Below are positions 60,401-64,000 of a DNA stretch of 64,000 nucleotides, piece by piece; positions within the stretch are counted from its first letter, which is position 1, and each line of letters starts with the position of its first letter. The notes under the pieces were generated by a model. The model was not told the origin of the DNA. It did not search any database and saw only the letters and a program-made list of their open reading frames with translations. This DNA comes from Tachypleus tridentatus (Eukaryota; Arthropoda; Merostomata; Xiphosura; Limulidae), in assembly GCF_004210375.1 (NCBI RefSeq), contig NC_134830.1:167717874-167781873 (forward strand), in the 5' to 3' direction. Made by a program: the position numbers and the translations under genes.

Positions 60401-63400
60401 GTGTTACAAGAGTGACCGCCTATCCCTTAGTGTGGATGAATGATGATAGGTAAGATACAGGATGGCTTTTTTTCTGATTAGTAGTTCAAAATTAGGTACA
60501 GCAGCACGTAAGTTTAGTAGCTTTGCTATAAATACAAATACGATTTATCTTTAGGTATTTACCAAATATTTTACGACTATCTCCAAACCACGGTTTCGAA
60601 GTGTTGAGCTCATTAATATAACCGTAATGAGGGCATGATATAACGATGACAGGGTTAAATGAGTGACTGCTTGGAGAAAGTTTGGAATGTTGTGGCATTT
60701 ATATAAATTATTTCAATTTAACTTGGAGTAATGTGATACTGTTGTAACGAAAAACTTTGATGATATTTAAACATTAGAACCTGTTTTGAATGTGGATCCA
60801 GCCTCATTTACTTTACAAACATTGTAAATGGGGTGGTTTTATGGGTAATTAGTCAGTACATAGATAGTGAAGTTCTCCCTTTAATGGACTGTTTCTGGAG
60901 AGAGACTTCTCTTTAAGTGAACTTGAACAAGGCCTCAGTCGCCCCACTAGCAGACAAAAGAATACCACTGAATCCAACATTATTATAAACAATTTTTAAA
61001 ACTACACCAGCCCATAATTTCTTGGTATTTAAAACCTAAAGACAAAACAATGAACTAAATTAAGTATAATTAATTGAATGTTTTATAGATTGCGTCCACG
61101 CTACATATTAAAAGACTTAGAAGCAAACGTAGGTGTTTAAACTTTTCTGTGCAAATAGACATGACAATCAAAGTACACAAGACTTAAACGGAAACAACAA
61201 TAATTTGAGTACATTGTTATATTTTAGAACTCAATACTTGTTCCTATATATAAATAATAGGGTGAAGGTTTAGCTGCCGTTAAAGCTGTTGACGGAGATA
61301 CGACAAATCAGAACAATATAACGTACAGCCTGGAACCTGGTGAGTAGTTTGTTATAAACCAACTTCAACCTACCTTTTGACTCTGGTGTAGAAAATTTAT
61401 GCTGTTAAATTCGTTTAATGACAGTCATTATTTTTACAGTTTAACATGAGTTTGTCTTAAGCCTTAAAGCATTTTCGTTTTTTAGTTTAAACACAAAGTA
61501 ATATCGCTGTGTTTATAATATTGAACATAATTATCTCTTCATAAATTTGTGGTATCTATAAAATATCACTCAAGTTTTAACATATAACACATTACACCTT
61601 TCTGTGATAACGTCCACAACTAGATTCAGTTATGCCCACAAGGCGACAACGCTGCTATACGTGTCCAACATGTGGACCAAGCAGAAACAAAAACTGCCAG
61701 AGGTAGTCAACCTTGGCCGTTCTTGTTATCTCCACTCAGGTCTTCCAGTTTAATGTTATTTTCATTTTTTAGAGCAGATATATATTTATATGTCCAGAAG
61801 CCGAACCGAATTTTGAACTCGAGATATCGTAGTTCGCGCCACGGTACTGCGAAGAAAGTTTTGAACTTTAAGGTCGTAGTTCCGTTATAAGAGTGATGGT
61901 CAACACCCACTGGTCAGTATCACAAGAGTAGATCAATAGTTGGAGTTGGTGATATTGACTAACAGCCTTTCCTTTAGTCTATCACATCAAAATCAGGGAA
62001 GGATATAAGCGTAGCTTGTTGTAAAACAAACACTGGATTTGTCATTGAAAGTACAAACATTCACTTGATGTTCGGTATGTAGGGTGCAGAACACAAATAG
62101 CCTGTTGGATAGTTTTGTGCTTCAAACAAACAAACAAACATGCAACTGAATAATCAATTTATCACCAGTGCGATACATTATTATGGCTCGGTATAGCATA
62201 TGGTTAGAGCGCTTGACTCCTAATTTTAGGCTCGCGGGTTCGAATCCCCGTCACACCAAACATGCTCGCCCTTTCAGCCGTGGGGGCGTTATAATGTGAT
62301 GGTCAATCCCACTATTCGTTGGTAAAAGAGTAGCCCAAGAGTTGGCGGTGGGTGGTGATGACTAGCTGCCTTCCCTCTAGTCTTACACTACTAAATTAGG
62401 GACGGCTAGCGCAGATAGCCCTCGAATTATTTCGTGCGAAATTCAAACATCAACAGCGATATATGGTTACGGAAAATACAAAAGAAAAGAAAGAAGTTGT
62501 AAAATACACTAATAGTTTAGGTTTACTGTAAACAGAGTAGTTCATGTTTTTTGTTCTACCCAACGTTTTTCAATCTCTAATTTTGAAATGTTGTTTCAAA
62601 TGTTTTTTATGATTCACCACAGTTTGATTGCCGTGTGGTCTTTTCAGTTGCTTACACTGATATCGGGAGTTTATGTCAAGCTATGATTGTGAGTGTTCCA
62701 TCAACTGCTTTTTCCTACCAGTTATTATTTCACAACACTTACTGCAAGATAAATCATTGTTCAATAGCTCTTATTTTTGGTAAATATATGTAATATATTT
62801 TGTAACACTTTATGAATGATTCAAACATATACTTGTATGATTTTTATTGCTGATACCTTCTTATTTTAGACTCGCCTTTAACATCATTTTTCACAATCAA
62901 TTCAACCACTGGTAGAATAGAGTTGCTGAAAACGCTAGATGAACTAAGAAGTCAATATGGCGACTGCAGCACTCTCTTGTTTCTAGGAGTCAAGGTATTG
63001 GAAGATGTATATATATATAAATACCTGTAGTCATTTTAAACTATAACGTAAATCAACACTGTTATGACGTAGAGTGTTTGAGGATATGTAGTAATAATAT
63101 GTGCCTTTCATAAGAGTTAGTACTAGGAATGTCACATTTTAGTGTTAGTAGAAGTTACGTTTTGAAATGTAATATAATCACGTTTACAAGTAGTGATATC
63201 AACAGTGTTTAATACTGTCAGTAAAGATATTTTGAAATATAACACTGTATTAAGAGTCAAAATGGAGAAGCCTAATGTTACTAAAAGTTAAGTATTTTAG
63301 AATGTATTATAATAATGATTCGGTTCACAAGGGGTATAAATGAAAGAAATATATGTAGAACATAAAATGTTTGACAAACATAACAATGTTTCTGTATTTA

Positions 63401-64000
63401 TAGATACATCCAAATCACACTGCTTGTCCATGAATCACCTGTAACTGTATTTATAGATACATCCAGATCACACTGCTTGTCCATGAATCACCTGTAACTG
63501 CTGTTTATAGTTTATTGTTAAAAGCATTGGTTAACGTATTACAAATTATGGTTGTTAAAAGCCTAAATTTACATATGGTTGATTGAGTAAAGAATACGTT
63601 ATATTTCTCCGAGTACGTTCGAAGTCAGTAATGGTGATATGTTATTGAGTATTTTTTTAAAAATATAAACATCAATATTTTGGAAAGAGTTAATAGTTTT
63701 TTCGTTAGCCTATAACCCACAAGTGAAAGTTTTACTGTTTTTGTTTGTATTAGAAGAGATGTTATTTTTCTGTGAACAAAACCTCTCATATTCATAACGT
63801 TAAAACACATATGTTGTTATTAGACTTTTATATTGTTACTTATTGATGTCCATTCAGATGATTCTGTTTCCATGCCTTAAAAATTGATTTTAGGTTATCC
63901 TAACTTCATCACACATTTAGCACAGAGAGTTCTCATATTTAATAAAATATTTTGGGATTTCGTTTACCCATTTGCAGGTTAACAAAAACAAGTAATGCTT
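36383..64000 (+). CDS. cadherin-family protein, 5' part, ten exons visible, gene continues past the window
   Basis: Ten exons join in phase (960 nt, 320 residues): 36,383-36,434; 38,603-38,671; 41,997-42,142; 42,534-42,578; 45,710-45,802; 50,946-51,029; 53,339-53,464; 58,670-58,810; 61,261-61,339; 62,870-62,994. After a 17-residue signal peptide come extracellular cadherin repeats: EC1 at about residues 20-120, EC2 at about 125-230, and the start of EC3. Cadherin landmarks are FDADND, GDLDYEKA, VEDVQDVPPIF, VKAVDGD and TTGRIELLKTLDE. The EC1-EC2 linker (SNVPSPF) has lost the usual calcium-binding DxNDN residues, and EC2-EC3 keeps only part. The layout resembles the insect Cad87A/Cad86C/Cad89D-type cadherins from memory. 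This is a calcium-dependent adhesion type protein at the cell surface, partner unknown. No transmembrane part is in the window. Confidence 0.92.
36921..37177 (+). repeat. SINE-A at the right end of unit 3
   Basis: Occupies the same site as the SINEs at 21,901 and 29,869 but has a typical head (GGCATGGCCAAGTGGTTAAG). Confidence 0.9.
37494..37615 (-). repeat. SINE-B with 13-bp target duplication
   Basis: Exact direct repeats AGTTACGCCAGTG at 37,481-37,493 and 37,616-37,628 fix the ends. This gives the cleanest full-length boundary for the SINE-B family in the window (122 bp). Confidence 0.95.
38017..38280 (-). repeat. SINE-A with target duplication
   Basis: Reverse full-length copy flanked by TTGTTCATTCTT on both sides. 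Confidence 0.95.
38603..38671 (+). CDS. cadherin exon 2
   Basis: Phase 1 to phase 1, encoding ATSPDIEVSYNMRHLQLPKD and TKP. This is the first strand region of EC1 (LxLPKDTKPGT resembles the LPE-type motif). Splice sites: TTTTTAAAG and G/GTAAGT. Confidence 0.85.
39716..39990 (+). repeat. SINE-A, full length, with 13-bp target duplication
   Basis: Flanked by AATAAATGTTTTT at 39,703-39,715 and 39,991-40,003. The head is of the GCGTTAAGGCGTG subfamily. Confidence 0.95.
40004..40730. other. intron sequence, nothing recognised
   Basis: Within cadherin intron 2. It contains only a short hairpin at about 40,621-40,660 (ATTACACTGAGT with its inverse). Confidence 0.5.
40731..41008 (-). repeat. SINE-A, full length
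   Basis: Reverse copy with complete tail, body and head in cadherin intron 2. Confidence 0.93.
41997..42142 (+). CDS. cadherin exon 3
   Basis: Core of EC1: GTIIYRLRGFDADNDVLTF onward to ANVILKSSPT. Acceptor TTTCAG, donor ACG/GTAAGA. Starts in phase 1 and ends in phase 0. Confidence 0.93.
42534..42578 (+). CDS. cadherin exon 4
   Basis: 45-nt exon encoding RNRYEYTIFISDGSE, the last-strand region of EC1. Acceptor TTTCCAG, donor GAG/GTAAGT. The usual LDRE motif before YEY is replaced by TRNR. Confidence 0.9.
44228..44440. repeat. inverted duplication of a Penelope-type terminal segment inside the LINE
   Basis: The left arm (ATGTACCTCAGGACG through CTTTTACGAATAAAG) is the inverse of the right arm (CTTTATTCGTAAAAG through CGTCCTGAGGTACAT). 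The arms meet around two opposed CTGAAGAT cores. The transcript would fold into a long hairpin. Confidence 0.85.
44344..44420 (+). ncRNA. hammerhead-ribozyme-like segment (degenerate)
   Basis: CTGAAGA, then a 5-bp helix II (TGATC with GGTCA), then AAAT and GTTGTC. The same downstream block as at 8,268 follows (ATACC then ATACCAGCC). Core changes make cleavage unlikely. Confidence 0.4.
44876..44985 (+). repeat. SINE-B inserted in the LINE relic
   Basis: It lacks the head start. The B-box-like GATTCGATTCTCC and CAGATAGCCTGATGTAGG then a CA tail are present. Confidence 0.8.
45710..45802 (+). CDS. cadherin exon 5
   Basis: Encodes the end of EC1, the linker and the start of EC2 (PVITLAE). Acceptor is a T tract plus CAG, donor GAA/GTAAGT, phase 0 on both sides. 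The linker reads TEVSNVPSPF where calcium-binding cadherins have a DVNDNxPxF-type motif. Confidence 0.9.
45803..46929. other. intron sequence, nothing firm
   Basis: Open frames at 45,905-46,159 (plus) and 46,156-46,431 (minus) have no motifs I recognise. They may belong to the hAT relic that follows, but I cannot show it. Confidence 0.4.
46930..48040 (+). mobile_element. hAT transposase relic (ZBED5/SCAND3-like)
   Basis: Plus-strand blocks in family order: FEKLKLCFEQLELDWKYL then SICTDGAS (DDE-domain strand) at 46,940-47,030; YCDVRELFIGNVLKMFWQL at 47,200-47,260; the frame 47,513-47,782 (MQSKNENFE onward); and FPNLRKFAQSYICLFSNT then KHRSRLTDSNLKSLLQQ at 47,810-47,960, the carboxy-terminal dimerisation region. 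Frames change between blocks and stops occur, so it is dead. Terminal repeats were not found. Confidence 0.75.
48041..49028. other. intron sequence, nothing recognised
   Basis: AT-rich. An open frame at 48,843-49,028 has no support as an exon. Confidence 0.45.
49029..50270 (+). repeat. 0.68-kb direct tandem duplication in cadherin intron 5
   Basis: Copy 1 spans about 49,029-49,706 and copy 2 about 49,708-50,270. Both contain AACATTCACAATCAATTTTC near the start and CTGGCGTTGTATCAGTATAT in the second half. Long stretches are identical. Copy 2 has several short losses. A recent duplication or an assembly artefact would both fit. Confidence 0.9.
50627..50832. mobile_element. Tc1/mariner-type MITE, 206 bp
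   Basis: Flanked by TA at both ends. The left end CAGTGTCCAAAAAGTCTGGA and the reversed right end CACAGGGTTTTCGGAAAATC then TGGAA are imperfect inverted repeats. No transposase is present. Confidence 0.6.
50946..51029 (+). CDS. cadherin exon 6
   Basis: Encodes DTTLNEVIGYVIAKEKEISN and LPVSFEIQ (EC2, first half). Acceptor ACGTCAG, donor CAG/GTTAGT, phase 0 on both sides. The AxDxD-type calcium site is AKEKE here. Confidence 0.9.
51030..51750. other. intron sequence, nothing recognised
   Basis: AT-rich with no repeat or exon recognised. Confidence 0.45.
51751..52032 (-). repeat. SINE-A, full length
   Basis: Reverse copy in cadherin intron 6 with complete head, body and tail. Confidence 0.94.
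52648..52735. repeat. hairpin with arms of about 36 bp
   Basis: TTTGTTTTGAATAGTCTGTG then TGTAAAGTATTTTT is mirrored by ATCAAAATACTTTGCACACA then GAATATTCAAAACAAA, with a loop of about 12 nt. The cause is unknown. It may be the centre of a foldback element. Confidence 0.85.
53339..53464 (+). CDS. cadherin exon 7
   Basis: Encodes GSEIFAIKYMFGPRGSSKAE and on to GDLDYEKADFVRFKVLAL (EC2, second half). The LDYE motif is the cadherin LDRE-type signature. Acceptor TTCCAG, donor CTG/GTAAGT, phase 0. Confidence 0.93.
53465..54400. other. intron sequence, nothing recognised
   Basis: The open frame at 54,022-54,276 has no motif or splice support. Confidence 0.45.
54800..55080 (-). mobile_element. possible Tc1/IS630-type transposase fragment
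   Basis: Minus-strand translation contains TVKVIKNNCPGPQNVIANKL, then HRISKSTLHKIVYKYLGL. This resembles the second helix-turn-helix of Tc1-type transposases (a TIRRIVHKDLGL-like pattern). No catalytic part is recognised, and 54,400-54,800 may hold more of it. Confidence 0.5.
55080..55170. repeat. 32-bp minisatellite, three units
   Basis: Units resemble TTGTACTATAATCCTCCAGC then TGCATGCCTGCA. Related units recur at 57,170-57,500 in the same intron. Confidence 0.85.
55171..56850. other. intron sequence, nothing recognised
   Basis: AT-rich with no exon or repeat recognised. Confidence 0.45.
56853..56950 (-). repeat. SINE-C
   Basis: Reverse copy: GGTTTGTTTGTGATGAAGC, then ACACAATGGGCTATCTATG, then the CGAAACCTGG block. 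Confidence 0.65.
57170..57500. repeat. degenerate 32-bp minisatellite
   Basis: About eight diverged units of the type ATTGTACTATAATCCTCTAG then CTCATGGTGACA. The last four (57,360-57,495) are clearest. Same family as 55,080-55,170. Confidence 0.75.
58289..58570. repeat. tandem repeat of about 50-55 bp
   Basis: Units resemble GACTAGGTTTTAACATGCAA then CATAGCCTCAGTGTTTACGTT, about six diverged copies. It ends about 100 bp before cadherin exon 8. Confidence 0.8.
58670..58810 (+). CDS. cadherin exon 8
   Basis: Encodes the end of EC2 with EDVQDVPPIF (a DxNDNxPxF-type linker, partly conserved) and the start of EC3 (PPVITIAESSEP). Acceptor TTTCAG, donor CCG/GTAAGG, phase 0. Confidence 0.93.
59098..59376 (+). 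repeat. SINE-A, full length
   Basis: Flanked by AAATTGACCTAAGG-like and AAATTGACTTAGG-like sequence, a probable target duplication. Confidence 0.94.
59385..59575 (-). pseudogene. unidentified coding-like fragment
   Basis: The minus-strand reading has LRLCFGEAFIGRVLDLAAGD, then RTYRTFFRNVQQMLRQKCGS. Its composition looks more like a real protein than its neighbours. The family is not recognised. An exon remnant or retrocopy is possible. Confidence 0.25.
60079..60156 (+). repeat. 80-bp direct repeat, left copy
   Basis: Contains GTGATACTGTTGTAACGAAA and AACCTGTTTTGAATGTGGAT. Recurs at 60,729-60,806 with few differences. Confidence 0.92.
60221..60300 (+). ncRNA. hammerhead-ribozyme-like segment
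   Basis: CTGGCGA, then helix II (GATC with GGTC), then an intact GAAAC and GTTGTTC, followed by the AACCCAAACCAG-type block seen at the other two sites. It lies between the two 80-bp direct repeats. The second core base run departs from CTGANGA. Confidence 0.4.
60729..60806 (+). repeat. 80-bp direct repeat, right copy
   Basis: Partner of 60,079-60,156. The 650-bp interval includes the hammerhead-like segment, so the pair may be terminal repeats of a Penelope-type fragment. Confidence 0.92.
61261..61339 (+). CDS. cadherin exon 9
   Basis: Encodes GEGLAAVKAVDGDTTNQNNI then TYSLEP (EC3 start; VDGD is the calcium-site AxDxD type). Phase 0 to phase 1. The acceptor (TATAAATAATAG) has a weak pyrimidine tract; the donor is G/GTGAGT. 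Confidence 0.88.
61876..62030 (+). repeat. SINE-A, old and diverged
   Basis: Recognisable body (AGTTGGAGTTGGTGATATTG) without head. The most decayed copy in the window. Confidence 0.65.
62040..62143 (+). repeat. SINE-C
   Basis: GTTCGGTATGTAGGGTGCAG, then AATAGCCTGTTGGATAG, then AAAC repeats. Confidence 0.65.
62184..62449 (+). repeat. SINE-A, full length
   Basis: Intact B box and body in cadherin intron 9. Confidence 0.95.
62870..62994 (+). CDS. cadherin exon 10
   Basis: Encodes DSPLTSFFTINSTTGRIELL then KTLDELRSQYGDCSTLLFLG and VK. The FTINSTTGRI and LDE motifs are typical of EC repeats (EC3). Acceptor TATTTTAG, donor AAG/GTATTG. Begins in phase 1 and ends in phase 0. Confidence 0.9.
63393..63500. 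repeat. 53-bp tandem duplication
   Basis: TGTATTTATAGATACATCCA then ATCACACTGCTTGTCCATGA occurs twice with one difference. Confidence 0.9.

Overview
This is an animal nuclear window: AT-rich, with long introns and dense interspersed repeats. Three families of tRNA-derived SINEs are scattered throughout. The commonest (here SINE-A, about 25 copies or fragments) matches from memory a repeat abundant in horseshoe crab genomic DNA, so a chelicerate, probably a horseshoe crab, is my best guess. No search was run.

Layout. 0-15.8 kb is repeat-rich and has no gene I can support. It holds SINEs, a 37-bp minisatellite, a Penelope-like relic, a LINE relic, a non-autonomous hAT element with a perfect 8-bp target duplication, and at about 2.3-2.95 kb a decayed relative of a module found later. 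15.8-37.2 kb is a tandem triplication with unit starts near 15.83, 25.26 and 32.50 kb. Each unit carries (i) a complete small gene with an E-box/TATA promoter, a non-coding first exon, a signal-peptide exon and one main exon, encoding a 227-residue, cysteine-free protein rich in N-glycosylation sites and ending in a GPI-anchor-like tail; and (ii) about 2.5 kb further on, a 52-nt exon encoding the start codon and signal peptide of a cadherin. I do not recognise the small protein family.

36.4 kb to the window end is a cadherin gene on the plus strand. The third signal-peptide exon joins in phase to nine further exons (38.6, 42.0, 42.5, 45.7, 50.9, 53.3, 58.7, 61.3 and 62.9 kb). Together the ten exons give 320 codons covering roughly two and a half extracellular cadherin repeats, and the gene runs off the right edge. 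Its introns hold SINEs, a CR1/L2-like LINE relic, a hAT transposase relic, a Tc1-like MITE, hammerhead-ribozyme-like motifs, minisatellites and a recent 0.68-kb tandem duplication.

How the parts relate. The first two signal-peptide exons have no cadherin exons of their own downstream, so they are either spare first exons that could splice to 38,603 or stranded copies. The small genes and cadherin first exons are therefore interleaved and have been amplified together. Copies 2 and 3 are most alike across the small gene and signal-peptide exon, while copies 1 and 2 are most alike downstream of it, so the units have a mosaic history. The most novel content is the small glycoprotein family together with the triplicated cadherin first exon.
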